A stretch of 46,512 nucleotides of DNA. Source: Acidovorax sp. CCYZU-2555 (GTDB taxonomy: Bacteria; Pseudomonadota; Gammaproteobacteria; Burkholderiales; Burkholderiaceae_C). The number at the start of each line of letters is the position of its first letter. The stretch's first letter is position 1. This document shows, piece by piece, positions 14,772 through 25,874 of this stretch. The stretch lies in the NCBI RefSeq assembly GCF_018413525.1, contig NZ_JAHCDD010000046.1, positions 1-46,512 on the forward strand, given 5' to 3'. Below the pieces are notes generated by a model. It saw only the letters and a list, made by a program, of their open reading frames with translations. It did not search any database and was not told the origin of the DNA. The translations under genes and the position numbers were made by a program.

Positions 14772-15722
14772 ATGAGTATGAAGAACTTTGCATTTGTCTT
14801 TCCTGGTCAGGGCTCGCAATCCGTGGGCATGCTGGACGCATGGCTGGACCACCCCGTGGTCGTCCAGACCCTGGTCGAAGCATCCGACGCGCTCGGCGAA
14901 GACGTCGCCCGTCTGATCCATGAAGGCCCCAAGGAAGCGCTGGCGCTGACCACCAACACCCAGCCGGTGATGCTGGTTGCCGCGGTCGCTGCATGGCGCG
15001 TCTGGAACGCCGAAGGCGGCGCCCAGCCCCAGGCCCTCGCAGGGCACTCGCTGGGCGAGTACTCGGCGCTGGTCGCTTCGGGCGTGCTGACGCTGGCCCA
15101 GGCCGCGCCGCTGGTGCGCCTGCGCGCCCAGGCCATGCAGGAAGCCGTTCCCGTGGGCACGGGCGCCATGGCCGCGATCCTGGGCCTGCCGGCCGCCACC
15201 GTGACCGCAGGCTGCGCCGAAGTCACCGCGGCCCTGGGCGGCGCTGAAGTCGTCGAGGCCGTGAACTTCAACGATCCCTCGCAGACCGTGATCGCGGGCA
15301 GCAAGCTGGCCGTCGAGAAAGCCTGCGAAGCCCTCAAGGCCGCGGGCGCCAAGCGCGCGCTGCCGCTGCCGGTCTCGGCGCCGTTCCATTCGAGCCTGAT
15401 GAAGCCCGCGGCCGAAAAGCTGCGCGTCGCGCTCGCTGAAACGACGTTCGGCGTGCCGCAGATCCCCGTGATCAACAACATCGACGTCGCGGTGCAGACC
15501 GAGGCCGATGCGATCCGCGATGCCTTGTACCGCCAGGCCTTCGGCCCGGTGCGCTGGGTTGAATGCGTGCAGGCCATCAAGGCCCGCGGCATCACCCATC
15601 TGGTCGAATGCGGCCCGGGCAAGGTGCTCGCGGGCCTGACACGGCGCATTGACGCCGAACTCGTGGGCGCAGCCCTGTACGATCCGGCCACGCTGGCCGA
15701 AGTGAAGGAATTGTTCGCATGA
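14772..15722 (+). CDS. fabD: Malonyl-CoA:ACP transacylase
   Basis: Transfers malonate from CoA to ACP for chain elongation. The 316-residue protein opens with FAFVFPGQGSQ. The nucleophile elbow is GHSLGEYSAL, with the paired His in the APFHSSLM segment. VVEAVNFNDPSQTVIAG is a further family motif. Starts at ATG 14772 (MSMKNF) and ATG 14778 are equally possible; the upstream frame extension overlaps fabH and the terminator and is rejected. The stop overlaps the fabG start by 4 nt. Confidence 0.96.
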   Translation: MSMKNFAFVFPGQGSQSVGMLDAWLDHPVVVQTLVEASDALGEDVARLIHEGPKEALALTTNTQPVMLVAAVAAWRVWNAEGGAQPQALAGHSLGEYSALVASGVLTLAQAAPLVRLRAQAMQEAVPVGTGAMAAILGLPAATVTAGCAEVTAALGGAEVVEAVNFNDPSQTVIAGSKLAVEKACEALKAAGAKRALPLPVSAPFHSSLMKPAAEKLRVALAETTFGVPQIPVINNIDVAVQTEADAIRDALYRQAFGPVRWVECVQAIKARGITHLVECGPGKVLAGLTRRIDAELVGAALYDPATLAEVKELFA

Positions 15723-16459
15723 CAGAAACCAAGCCCCAAATTGCCCTCGTCACCGGTGCCACGCGTGGCATAGGCGCGGCGATCGCGCTCGAACTCGCGG
15801 GCCGCGGCTTCCAGGTGGTCGGCACGGCCACCTCCGACAGCGGCGCCGAGCGCATCAGCGAGGCCCTCGCGGCCTTCCCTGGCAGCCGCGGCGTCAACCT
15901 CAATGTCACCGACGGCGCAGCCGTCGAGGCGCTGATCGACGGCATCGTCAAGACCCAGGGCGGCCTGCATGTGCTGGTCAACAACGCGGGCATCACGCGC
16001 GACCAGCTGGCGATGCGCATGAAGGACGAAGACTGGGATGCGGTGATTGACACCAATCTCAAAGCGGTCTTCCGCGTGAGCCGCGCCGCCATCCGTCCCA
16101 TGATGAAGCAGCGCTTTGGCCGTATCATTTCGATCACCAGCGTGGTCGGCGCATCGGGCAACCCCGGTCAGGCCAACTACGCCGCTGCCAAGGCCGGTGT
16201 GGCCGGCATGACGCGCGCGCTGGCGCGCGAACTGGGCAGCCGCAACATCACCGTCAACTGCGTGGCCCCCGGTTTCATTGAGACCGACATGACCGCGCAG
16301 CTGCCGCAGGAGCAGCGCCAGGCGCTGCAATCCCAGATTGCCCTGGGGCAACTGGGTCAGCCGTCCGACATCGCACACGCTGTCGCATACCTCGCATCCA
16401 CGGGTGCGGGCTATGTCACAGGCCAGGAATTGCATGTCAACGGTGGCATGTATATGTAA
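15719..16459 (+). CDS. fabG: 3-oxoacyl-ACP reductase
   Basis: NADPH-dependent reduction of 3-oxoacyl-ACP in fatty-acid elongation. The 246-residue short-chain dehydrogenase has the cofactor motif VTGATRGIGAAIA near the N-terminus, NNAGITRD, catalytic Ser in SITSVVGASGNPGQ, and the Tyr-x3-Lys of NYAAAKAG. It ends with the usual TGQELHVNGGMYM. Its ATG overlaps the fabD TGA (ATGA), so the two are translationally coupled. Confidence 0.97.
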   Translation: MTETKPQIALVTGATRGIGAAIALELAGRGFQVVGTATSDSGAERISEALAAFPGSRGVNLNVTDGAAVEALIDGIVKTQGGLHVLVNNAGITRDQLAMRMKDEDWDAVIDTNLKAVFRVSRAAIRPMMKQRFGRIISITSVVGASGNPGQANYAAAKAGVAGMTRALARELGSRNITVNCVAPGFIETDMTAQLPQEQRQALQSQIALGQLGQPSDIAHAVAYLASTGAGYVTGQELHVNGGMYM

Positions 16460-16524
16460 TTGTCAAGAGTCACGCCGTATGTCCGAGCGGCAAGTTGTGC
16501 AGGGGTTTTGCCCTGAGCAGCTAG

Positions 16525-16800
<276 letters not shown>

Positions 16801-16840
16801 GGGTCTGCGCGCACTGCGCGTTCAGTAGAAAGTTTTACGC

Positions 16841-18085
16841 ATGAGCCGTCGTCGCGTTGTCGTGACCGGCCTGGGTTGCATCAGCCCCGTAGGTAACACG
16901 GTGGCGGATGCCTGGGCCAATATCTTGGCCGGCCAGTCCGGAATTGACCTCATTACCAAGTTCGACACGTCGAACTTTTCCTGCAAGATCGCAGGGGAGG
17001 TCAAAGGGTTTGATGTCGAGTCCTATATCAGCGCAAAAGATGCGCGCGGTATGGACAGCTTCATCCACTATGGCATTGCGGCTGCGGCGCAAGCCGTGCA
17101 GGACGCAGGCTTGCCTACGGGCGAAGCCTTGTCTGACGAATTCGCCACGCGCATTGCGTGCGTGGTGGGTTCAGGCATTGGTGGCCTGCCTCTGATTGAA
17201 AACACCCAGATCGAACTGGGTAACCGCGGCCCGCGCCGCATCACGCCGTTTTTCGTGCCCGCGTCCATCATCAACATGGTGGCCGGACATGTGTCCATGC
17301 GGTTTGGCTTCAAGGGGCCGAATCTCGCTGTGGTCACGGCATGTACCACCGGACTGCATTGCATCGGTGAAGCGGGTCGCATGATCGAGTACGGCGACGC
17401 CGACGTGGCGATTGCTGGCGGCACGGAAGCGACAGTCTCGCCTTTGGGCGTCGGCGGTTTTGCCGCGATGCGCGCGCTTTCCACGCGCAATGACGATCCA
17501 AAGACCGCTTCGCGCCCCTGGGACAAGGACCGTGATGGTTTTGTGCTGGGCGAGGGTGCAGGCATGCTGGTGCTCGAAGAGTACGAACATGCCAAGGCCC
17601 GCGGTGCCAAGATTTACGCTGAACTGGCAGGCTTCGGCATGAGTGCCGACGCCGGTCACATGACAGCGCCCAACATGGACGGCCCACGCCGCGCCATGCT
17701 CAGCGCCATGCGCAATGCAGGAATCAACGCCGACCAGGTGGATTACCTCAATGCCCATGGCACCTCCACGCCTTTGGGCGACCTCAACGAGACGAACGCC
17801 ATCAAGGCGGCGCTCGGCGACCATGCGAAAAACATGGTGGTGAGTTCGACCAAGTCGATGACCGGTCACCTGCTGGGTGGCGCGGGCGGCATCGAAAGCG
17901 TGTTCACCGTGCTCGCGCTGCACCACCAAAAGGTGCCGCCGACCATCAACATCTTCTCGCAGGATCCGGAATGCGATCTTGATTACTGTGCGAACACCGC
18001 ACGGGACATGAAGATCGACGTGGCGTTGAAGAACAACTTCGGTTTCGGCGGGACCAATGGCTCGCTGATCTTCAAGCGGATCTGA
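16841..18085 (+). CDS. fabF: 3-oxoacyl-ACP synthase II
   Basis: Elongating condensing enzyme, important for temperature control of unsaturated chains. The 414-residue protein starts [17 protein letters not shown]. It has nucleophile Cys in [13 protein letters not shown] and His in [11 protein letters not shown] and [12 protein letters not shown], the C-H-H set of KAS I/II. It ends with [16 protein letters not shown]. Forty nt follow acpP. A strong terminator closes the fab block downstream. Confidence 0.97.
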   Translation: MSRRRVVVTGLGCISPVGNTVADAWANILAGQSGIDLITKFDTSNFSCKIAGEVKGFDVESYISAKDARGMDSFIHYGIAAAAQAVQDAGLPTGEALSDEFATRIACVVGSGIGGLPLIENTQIELGNRGPRRITPFFVPASIINMVAGHVSMRFGFKGPNLAVVTACTTGLHCIGEAGRMIEYGDADVAIAGGTEATVSPLGVGGFAAMRALSTRNDDPKTASRPWDKDRDGFVLGEGAGMLVLEEYEHAKARGAKIYAELAGFGMSADAGHMTAPNMDGPRRAMLSAMRNAGINADQVDYLNAHGTSTPLGDLNETNAIKAALGDHAKNMVVSSTKSMTGHLLGGAGGIESVFTVLALHHQKVPPTINIFSQDPECDLDYCANTARDMKIDVALKNNFGFGGTNGSLIFKRI

Positions 18086-18114
18086 GTACTTTTCAGCCGC
18101 TGCACCATGCCCAG

Positions 18115-18157
18115 GCGCCGCTCTCCCGTCCATGTGTCGGTGAGACGGCGCTTTTTT
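18115..18157 (+). terminator. Intrinsic terminator after fabF
   Basis: GCGCCG...TCTC pairs with GAGA...CGGCGC (one bulge) and is followed by six T (18152-18157), 30 nt after the fabF stop. It ends the fatty-acid synthesis block and lies just before the next gene start at 18175. Confidence 0.75.
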
Positions 18158-18174
18158 CATGGCCGGGCCATCCC

Positions 18175-18642
18175 ATGACACGCACCGCACCCCCGCGCCT
18201 GCGCTATGCGCTGGTGCGCCCGCCGCGGGCCCTGGGCTGCGCTTTGCTGGCCCTGGCCGGGCTGTGCGCGGCCGCGCTGCTGCTGTGGGCGCGCCAGGGC
18301 GCGGCGCCCTGGCCCGCGGCCATGGGGCTGCTGCTGTGGCTTGTGGTCTGCAACGGCGCATGGCGCTGCTGGCGCGCCTGGCCCGAAGGGCGGCTCGAGT
18401 GGGACGGCGACCGATGGTGGCTGCAGCGCTCTGCGGGCTCCCCGGATGCGCCGCACGCGCGCCCGCAGGCATTGCCCGCGGCGCCCCGGGTCTGCTGGGA
18501 CGGCCAGGATTTCCTGCTGCTGCACGTGCACGGGCGTTTGCGCGGCGGCTGGCTGTGGCTGCAGCGCGCCAGCGCGCCCGCACTGTGGGGGGATCTCAGG
18601 CGTACGGTATATTGGCGCCCCCGACCTGCCCAGAGTACATGA
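18175..18642 (+). CDS. Small membrane protein, possibly YgfX-like
   Basis: A 155-residue Trp- and Arg-rich protein with two adjacent membrane helices (about 20-40 and 46-65) and a soluble C-terminal part (GRLEWDGDRWWLQR...DFLLLHVHGRLRGGWLWLQ). Layout and Trp-rich strands recall the YgfX/CptA family. I cannot confirm homology, so no symbol is given. It directly precedes rpoE, where such genes also occur in relatives (from memory). It may be transcribed with rpoE; no clear promoter or ribosome site is visible. Very high GC, but so are its neighbours. Confidence 0.6.
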   Translation: MTRTAPPRLRYALVRPPRALGCALLALAGLCAAALLLWARQGAAPWPAAMGLLLWLVVCNGAWRCWRAWPEGRLEWDGDRWWLQRSAGSPDAPHARPQALPAAPRVCWDGQDFLLLHVHGRLRGGWLWLQRASAPALWGDLRRTVYWRPRPAQST

Positions 18643-18696
18643 CGCCGCGACCGCGGGTCGGCCATGCGCGATACTAGGCTGGCCTTGAACGATTCA

Positions 18697-19326
18697 ATGA
18701 ACCCTCCCGTGACTCCACCCTCCGCCAGCGACAGCGACCTCCAATTGGTGGAGCGGACCAATGCCGGTGACCAGCGGGCTTTCGAGCTGCTGGTGATCAA
18801 GTACCAGCGCCGCATCGAACGCCTGATCGCGCGCATGGTGCGCGACACCGACCAGGTCCAGGACATCGCCCAGGAAACGTTCATCCGCGCCTACCGCGCG
18901 CTGCACCAGTTCCGCGGCGAGGCCCAGTTCTATACGTGGCTCTACCGCATCGCGGTCAACACCGCGAAGAAGGCGCTGCTCGACATGAAGCGCAACCCGG
19001 TGGTGTCCGAGTCGGCTTTACGTAGTCAGAGCGATGAAGATGAAACTTCTTACCTCGGACAAGAACTAACCACGGACGAGACACCGGAAACAGTGCTTGC
19101 GGCACAGGAAATCGCGCAGGCGGTGAACGACGCGATGCAGGCCTTGCCCGAAGAATTGCGTCAGGCGGTGACGCTGCGGGAGATCGAAGGCTTGAGCTAC
19201 GAGGAAATTTCCGCGGCAATGGGGTGTCCGATCGGCACGGTGCGCTCGCGCATCTTTCGTGCACGTGAGGCAATTTCCGCGCGGGTCAAACCCATGCTGG
19301 AAAACCAGGCGGGCAAGCGATGGTAG
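18697..19326 (+). CDS. rpoE: RNA polymerase sigma-E factor
   Basis: ECF sigma factor controlling the envelope stress response. Region 2 reads FELLVIKYQRRIERLIARMV...DQVQDIAQETFIRAYRAL...FYTWLYRIAVNTAKK. Region 4 reads LPEELRQAVTLREIEGLSYEEIS...GCPIGTVRSRIFRAREAI. I choose ATG 18697 (MNPPVTPP, 209 residues); an in-frame ATG at 18664 would add 11 residues. No sigma-E type autoregulated promoter is evident upstream; a TATATT at 18609-18614 and a GATACT at 18670-18675 are possible -10 boxes. rseA and degP follow. Confidence 0.95.
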   Translation: MNPPVTPPSASDSDLQLVERTNAGDQRAFELLVIKYQRRIERLIARMVRDTDQVQDIAQETFIRAYRALHQFRGEAQFYTWLYRIAVNTAKKALLDMKRNPVVSESALRSQSDEDETSYLGQELTTDETPETVLAAQEIAQAVNDAMQALPEELRQAVTLREIEGLSYEEISAAMGCPIGTVRSRIFRAREAISARVKPMLENQAGKRW

Positions 19327-19373
19327 TGGTGGACGTAGCCGGCTCTGAACAGCGGGCGCAGGTGGATGGCATC

Positions 19374-19994
19374 ATGAATGAAGAACTGAACCAAAGTCAA
19401 AGAGAACAGTTGTCGGCCCTGGCCGACGGAGAGCTCGCGGCCGACGACATCGCGCAGGCGCTGGCGTTTGCCGACAGCGATGAAGGGCGCCAGACCTGGC
19501 AGCTGTACCAGCTCGTCGGCGATGTGCTGCGTTCGCCCGAACTGGCCCACCATGCCCAGCACGATGTGCTGTCGGGCGTGCGTGCCCAGCTCGCGAAGGA
19601 GCCGCGCCCGCAGCTGCAGCCCGTGCCGCTGGTGCCGATCGCCGCTGCGCGCGGGCCCGACCGCGCCGCGAACAGCTCGGTGTTCCGCTGGAAGATGGCC
19701 GCGGGCATGGCCTCGGTGGCGGCCGTTGCCGCGCTGGGCTGGACCTCGCTGCTGACCGACGGCGCGGCATCCTCGGCCGCCGTGCAGTTGGTGCAGGGCG
19801 GCGCACCGCAGCAGTCGGTGCCCACGGAGATCGTGGCCATGCAGGCCGGCGACGGCGCGCCCGTCATGCTGCGCGACCCGCGCCTCGATGAGCTGCTCGC
19901 GGCCCACCGCCAGTACAGCAGCGTCGCGGCGCTGCAGATGCCGGCCAACTTCCTGCGCAACGCCAGTTTTTCGGACGCTTCGGTGCGCCGCTGA
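19374..19994 (+). CDS. rseA: Anti-sigma-E factor, RseA-like
   Basis: Inner-membrane protein that holds RpoE inactive until cleaved under envelope stress. The N-terminal cytoplasmic RseA domain (about 9-75) contains EQLSALADGEL and TWQLYQLVGDVLRS. One membrane helix lies at about 108-127 (AAGMASVAAVAALGWTSLL), followed by a periplasmic tail of about 80 residues. ATG 19374 has AGGTGG 8 nt upstream; an in-frame start at 19320 would overlap rpoE by 7 nt. No rseB gene follows; degP is next. Confidence 0.9.
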   Translation: MNEELNQSQREQLSALADGELAADDIAQALAFADSDEGRQTWQLYQLVGDVLRSPELAHHAQHDVLSGVRAQLAKEPRPQLQPVPLVPIAAARGPDRAANSSVFRWKMAAGMASVAAVAALGWTSLLTDGAASSAAVQLVQGGAPQQSVPTEIVAMQAGDGAPVMLRDPRLDELLAAHRQYSSVAALQMPANFLRNASFSDASVRR

Positions 19995-20072
19995 ACGCCG
20001 TGCACCGGGGCGCTGCAAAGCGCCGTCAATGCGTGCATGATGGCGTGGAATACGCGCGCATGCGCGCCGCAG

Positions 20073-20101
20073 GGAACCAAATCGCTTGAGCGCCTTCCAA
20101 A
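20073..20101 (+). promoter_or_regulatory. Candidate sigma-E promoter for degP
   Basis: GGAACC (20073-20078) and TCCAAA (20096-20101), 17 bases apart, resemble the sigma-E consensus GGAACTT-N15/16-TCTAAA. It lies 35 nt before the degP start, in the 141-nt gap after rseA. degP/mucD genes are classic sigma-E targets. Support is sequence match plus context. Confidence 0.55.
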
Positions 20102-20135
20102 CTGTGTTCGCTTCGAGAATTGTGAAAGGATGAGA

Positions 20136-21614
20136 ATGTCCCATACCCCCTGGAAATCGGCCCGTTCCTACGTGCTGGCATCGGTCATGACGGTCGCGTC
20201 CGTCGGCGCAATCCTGCCTTTGCCCGCGTTGGCGCAGGCGCCTGCGACGGCCGTGCGCGGGCTGCCAGACTTCACCGAGCTGGTGGAGCAGGTCGGGCCT
20301 TCGGTGGTCAACATTCGCACCTCGGAAAAAGTCGCGGCGCGCGGCGGCGCCAGCGGCATGGACGAAGACATGCTGGAGTTCTTCCGGCGTTTCGGCGTGC
20401 CGATTCCCAATATGCCCCAGCGCCCCCAGCGCCCGCAGCAGCAGCAGCCTGAAGAAGAGCAGCCGCGCGGCGTGGGCTCTGGCTTCATCCTGACGCAGGA
20501 CGGCTACGTGATGACCAATGCGCATGTGGTCGAAGGCGCGTCCGAAGTCATCGTGACGCTGACCGACAAGCGTGAATTCAAGGCCAAGATCATCGGTTCC
20601 GACAAGCGCACCGACGTGGCCGTGGTGAAGATCGAAGCCACGGGCCTGCCCGCGGTCAAGGTCGGCGACGTCAACCGCCTCAAGGTCGGCGAGTGGGTCA
20701 TGGCCATCGGTTCGCCGTTCGGCCTCGAGAACACCGTCACCGCGGGCATCGTCAGCGCCAAGCAGCGCGATACCGGCGAATACATTCCGTTCATCCAGAC
20801 CGATGTGGCCATCAACCCTGGCAATTCGGGCGGCCCGCTGATCAACATGCGCGGCGAAGTGGTCGGCATCAACAGCCAGATCTACTCGCGCTCGGGTGGA
20901 TTCATGGGCATTTCCTTCGCCATCCCCATGGATGAAGCGATTCGCGTCAGCGACCAGCTGCGCACTACCGGCAAGGTCACGCGCGGGCGCATCGGCGTGC
21001 AGATCGGCGCCGTGACCAAGGATGTCGCCGAATCCATTGGCCTGGGCAAGGCCCAGGGCGCGCTGGTCAGCGCCGTCGAAGCCGGCTCGCCGGCGGAGAA
21101 GGCCGGCATCGAGCCCGGCGACGTGATCACGCGCTATGAAGGCAAGGCCATCGACAAGTTCGGCGACCTGCCGCGCATGGTCGGCAACACCAAGCCCGGC
21201 ACCAAGAGCGCGATCACCGTGTTCCGTCGCGGCAGCCAGCGCGACCTGAGCATCACCATCGCCGAAGTCGAGCCCGACGAGAAGACCGCAGCGGCCAGTG
21301 CGCCCGCCGAAGAGAAGACGCCCAAGGCGTCGGCCGCTGCCCAGCAGCTGGGCCTGGCGGTCGCCGAGCTGACCGAAGCGCAGAAGAAGGAACTCAAGGT
21401 CAAGGGCGGCGTGCGCGTGGTCTCGGCCGAAGGCGCGGCGGCGCGTGCTGGCCTGCGCGAAGGCGATGTGCTGCTGGCCGTGGCCAACACCGAAGTTTCG
21501 GGTCTCAAGAGCTTCGAAGCCGCGCTGGCCAAGGCCGACAAGGCCAAGCCCATCAACCTGCTGGTGCGCCGTGGCGAATGGGCACAGTACGTGCTGATCC
21601 GCCCGACGCGCTGA
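20136..21614 (+). CDS. degP: Periplasmic serine protease/chaperone DegP (MucD/Do family)
   Basis: Degrades or refolds misfolded envelope proteins. The 492-residue precursor has a signal peptide (ALPLPALA-QA style cleavage near residue 33). Catalytic His130 (TNAHVV), Asp160 (RTDVAVVK) and Ser231 (NPGNSGGPL) follow. Two PDZ domains lie at about 270-365 and 395-485. A Pro/Gln-rich loop at 95-110 corresponds to the LA loop. ATG 20136 is chosen because AAGGA sits 5 nt upstream; the in-frame ATG at 20130 overlaps that site. Third gene of the sigma-E block, probably also driven by its own sigma-E promoter. Confidence 0.95.
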   Translation: MSHTPWKSARSYVLASVMTVASVGAILPLPALAQAPATAVRGLPDFTELVEQVGPSVVNIRTSEKVAARGGASGMDEDMLEFFRRFGVPIPNMPQRPQRPQQQQPEEEQPRGVGSGFILTQDGYVMTNAHVVEGASEVIVTLTDKREFKAKIIGSDKRTDVAVVKIEATGLPAVKVGDVNRLKVGEWVMAIGSPFGLENTVTAGIVSAKQRDTGEYIPFIQTDVAINPGNSGGPLINMRGEVVGINSQIYSRSGGFMGISFAIPMDEAIRVSDQLRTTGKVTRGRIGVQIGAVTKDVAESIGLGKAQGALVSAVEAGSPAEKAGIEPGDVITRYEGKAIDKFGDLPRMVGNTKPGTKSAITVFRRGSQRDLSITIAEVEPDEKTAAASAPAEEKTPKASAAAQQLGLAVAELTEAQKKELKVKGGVRVVSAEGAAARAGLREGDVLLAVANTEVSGLKSFEAALAKADKAKPINLLVRRGEWAQYVLIRPTR

Positions 21615-21832
21615 AGTCACAGCGGTGGCCAGGCCCTATCTCCCGGGGAAGCGCTTGAGCCACCGATACGCGGCCTGCGGCGCATTGGGTAGAATCGCCG
21701 GTTGCGGCCTGGACGGGCTGCTGCGCTGATGCGCGCCGGAAAACCTCCGGGCGCGCAGCGCGCGCGCATTCGCCCGCACGCTTTACCCCTGTCGGCATGT
21801 GGCAATTCCCTTCGGGGGGCGGTGGCCGGGCT

Positions 21833-21859
21833 TTGGAAGATGGGCTTTTTGCCTACAAT
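21833..21859 (+). promoter_or_regulatory. Candidate promoter upstream of lepA
   Basis: TTGGAA (21833-21838), 15 bases, then TACAAT (21854-21859). The spacer is short, but the -10 box is close to consensus. Transcription would start near 21866 and meet the terminator at 21900-21931 before reaching lepA. Confidence 0.45.
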
Positions 21860-21899
21860 GAAGCCCCAACCATCGCAGTTGCCCTAGATTGTTGGTTCA

Positions 21900-21931
21900 G
21901 GGCGCGTCCTTCAGTAGACGCGCCCTTTTTT
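21900..21931 (+). terminator. Strong intrinsic terminator/attenuator in the lepA leader
   Basis: A perfect 9-bp stem GGGCGCGTC/GACGCGCCC around an 8-nt loop is followed by six T. It lies 49 nt before the lepA start and about 286 nt after the degP stop. It could terminate degP transcripts, attenuate lepA, or end a short RNA of about 65 nt that starts at the preceding promoter. Confidence 0.85.
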
Positions 21932-21979
21932 CTTGCACGCGCCACCTTTCGTTTTTTTCTTACCAGACGCCCTTCGTTG

Positions 21980-23787
<1,808 letters not shown>

Positions 23788-23788
<1 letters not shown>

Positions 23789-24765
23789 TGCGAGCAATGC
23801 AATGGATCACGGCGGCCGTGCTGGCTGCTTTCTTGGGCTACATCGGCGCCTGGTATCTGGGATTTCTGCAGGGCAACTTTTCGCTGCTGCTGTTCCTGGC
23901 GACGGTGGTGACTGGCGTCTACTGGGTTGCCGAGCGGATGTACTTCTGGCCGCGCCGGCGCAAGGCCGCGGTCGCGCTGGAAGAGTCCATCGTGGCCCGC
24001 CGCGCCGAGCTCGACCGCAAGGGCATCGCCAAGGTCGATCTCGAAGTCAGCCCCGAAGCCCGTGGTCGCATCCTGATGCAGCCCTGGTGGCTGGACTGGA
24101 CCGCGGGCCTGTTCCCGGTGATCGCCATCGTGTTCGTGCTGCGCTCTTTCCTGTTCGAGCCGTTCAAGATCCCTTCGGGTTCGATGATTCCCACGCTGAT
24201 GATCGGCGACCTGATCCTGGTCAACAAGTTCACCTACGGTGTGCGTCTGCCCGTGATCAACAAGAAGATCATCGAGACCGGCAGCCCCGAGCGCGGCGAC
24301 GTGATGGTGTTCCGCTACCCGCCCCAGCCGAACCTCGACTACATCAAGCGTGTGGTCGGCGTGCCGGGTGATGAGGTCGCCTATCTGAACAAGCGTCTGA
24401 CGATCAACGGCCAGCCCGTGGAAACCAGCAAGCTGCCCGATTTCTTCGAAAAAGACGAAATGCGTTATTTCCAGCAGTTCGAGGAAAAGCTCGGCGACAA
24501 GCCGCACCGCCTGCTGAACAACGCCAATACACCGGCTTTCATCCAGGGCGCGAGCAATTTCGCCTTCCGTGAAAACTGCCGCTACAGTGTCGAAGGCGTG
24601 AGCTGCAAGGTGCCCGCCGGCCATTACTTCGTGATGGGCGACAATCGCGACAATTCGCTGGATTCACGCTACTGGGGTTTCGTGCCTGACGAGAATATTG
24701 TCGGCAAGGCATTCTTTGTCTGGATGAACTTCGGCGATATTCAGCGCATCGGTGGTTTCCACTGA
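23788..24765 (+). CDS. lepB: Signal peptidase I
   Basis: Cleaves signal peptides of exported proteins at the outer face of the inner membrane. The 325-residue protein has N-terminal membrane segments (about 7-25 and 31-48) and a third near 108-124. Catalytic Ser132 (IPSGSMIPTL) and Lys187 (YIKRVVGVPGD) follow, then the box E motif GDNRDNSLDSRYWG. ATG 23788 overlaps the lepA TGA, with GGAGG 4 nt upstream, so lepA-lepB are coupled as in E. coli. Confidence 0.97.
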
Positions 24766-24821
24766 ACGCTGCCGAGCATATTGGCCAGGGCCGAGGGGGC
24801 CCGCGACGAGGAAACGGGAAC

Positions 24822-25187
24822 ATGAGAATGCAAAGCATCACCCGCCGCACGCGCCAGCGTGGGCTGTCCTTTCTGAGTTTGGTGTTTATCGGGGTGGTCG
24901 CCGTCGCGCTGGTCGCGATTGGTGGACAATCCGTTCCCATCTTCGTCGAATACCAGGCCGTGCTGAAGGCCGCGAAGAAGGCTGCCCGCGAGGGCAGCAC
25001 GGTGCCTGAAGTACGCGCCAGCTTCGACCGATCCGCCACGATCGACACCATTACTTCCATTCAGGGCAAGGACCTGGAGGTGACCAAGCACAATGAACGG
25101 GTGCAGGTCTCCTTCAGCTATACCCGCGAGATACATCTCGTCGGGCCGGCCTATCTCGTTTACCGTTTTGAGAAGCAGACTCCCTAG
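24822..25187 (+). CDS. DUF4845 family membrane protein
   Basis: A 121-residue protein with a short basic N-terminus, one membrane helix (about 16-36, LSFLSLVFIGVVAVALVAIGG) and an extracytoplasmic domain of about 85 residues. The PIFVEYQAVLKAAKKAA and VSFSYTREIHLVGPAYLVYRF stretches match the DUF4845 family that sits between lepB and rnc in many beta- and gammaproteobacteria. Function unknown; a pseudopilin-like N-terminus has been suggested by its hydrophobic segment, but no prepilin cleavage site is clear. The stop codon TAG directly abuts the rnc GTG start. Confidence 0.88.
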   Translation: MRMQSITRRTRQRGLSFLSLVFIGVVAVALVAIGGQSVPIFVEYQAVLKAAKKAAREGSTVPEVRASFDRSATIDTITSIQGKDLEVTKHNERVQVSFSYTREIHLVGPAYLVYRFEKQTP

Positions 25188-25874
25188 GTGCAACCCGGAC
25201 TAATCGCATTGCAGCAGCGCCTGCAGTACACATTCAAAGACTCTGCCTTGCTGCAGCGTGCGCTGACGCACCGCAGTTTTTCGGCAGACCACAACGAACG
25301 CCTCGAGTTTCTCGGCGACTCGGTGCTCAGCCTGGCGATTTCAAGCCTGCTGTTCGAGCGCCTGCGCTCGCTGCCCGAAGGCGACCTTTCGCGCGTTCGC
25401 GCCAATCTGGTGAAACAGGACACGCTGCACCGCATCGCCGTGCGCCTGCAATTGCCCGACGTGCTGCGGCTGGGCGAAGGCGAATTCAAGTCGGGCGGCA
25501 AACAGCGCCCCTCCATCCTGGCCGATGCCGTCGAAGCCGTGATCGGCGCTGTCTATCTGGACGCGGGCTATACGCCGGCCGAAGTGCTGGTGCACCACCT
25601 GTTCGAGAAGGTGGAAATCAATCCGCAGATGGAAGCCGCCGCCAAGGATGCAAAGACCGCACTCCAGGAGTGGCTGCAGGGCCGCAAGATGAAGCTGCCG
25701 CAGTACCGTGTGGTGGCAACCACCGGCGCGGCGCACCGCCAGGAATTTGAAATTGAATGCGCCATCGCCGAGATGGACCTGGTCGAGCGTGGCATGGGTG
25801 GATCCCGCCGCGCGGGCGAGCAGGCCGCGGCCGAGGCCATGTTGACCACATTGAAAGCAAAAAATCATGAATGA
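25188..25874 (+). CDS. rnc: Ribonuclease III
   Basis: Double-strand-specific endonuclease for rRNA processing and mRNA decay. The 228-residue protein has the signature [12 protein letters not shown], with catalytic Glu40 and Asp44, and the second acidic pair Asp112/Glu115 ([15 protein letters not shown]). A dsRNA-binding domain fills about 155-225. The start is GTG 25188, immediately after the DUF4845 stop. The end overlaps era by 8 nt, the conserved rnc-era coupling. Confidence 0.97.
   Translation: MQPGLIALQQRLQYTFKDSALLQRALTHRSFSADHNERLEFLGDSVLSLAISSLLFERLRSLPEGDLSRVRANLVKQDTLHRIAVRLQLPDVLRLGEGEFKSGGKQRPSILADAVEAVIGAVYLDAGYTPAEVLVHHLFEKVEINPQMEAAAKDAKTALQEWLQGRKMKLPQYRVVATTGAAHRQEFEIECAIAEMDLVERGMGGSRRAGEQAAAEAMLTTLKAKNHE

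Larger units (their letters stand above)
21615..21979 (+). other. Gene-free stretch between degP and lepA
   Basis: This stretch of 365 bases shows no convincing gene. It contains a possible promoter at 21833-21859 and a strong intrinsic terminator at 21900-21931, described separately. Upstream of these I see a GC-rich palindromic patch around 21740-21775 (CGCGCGCGC-type) and no other recognisable signal. Confidence 0.6.

Noticed and set aside
19197..21620. Minus-strand open frame of 807 codons opposite rseA and degP
   Set aside because: It spans several well-supported genes on the other strand; its length reflects the scarcity of stop codons opposite GC-rich codons.
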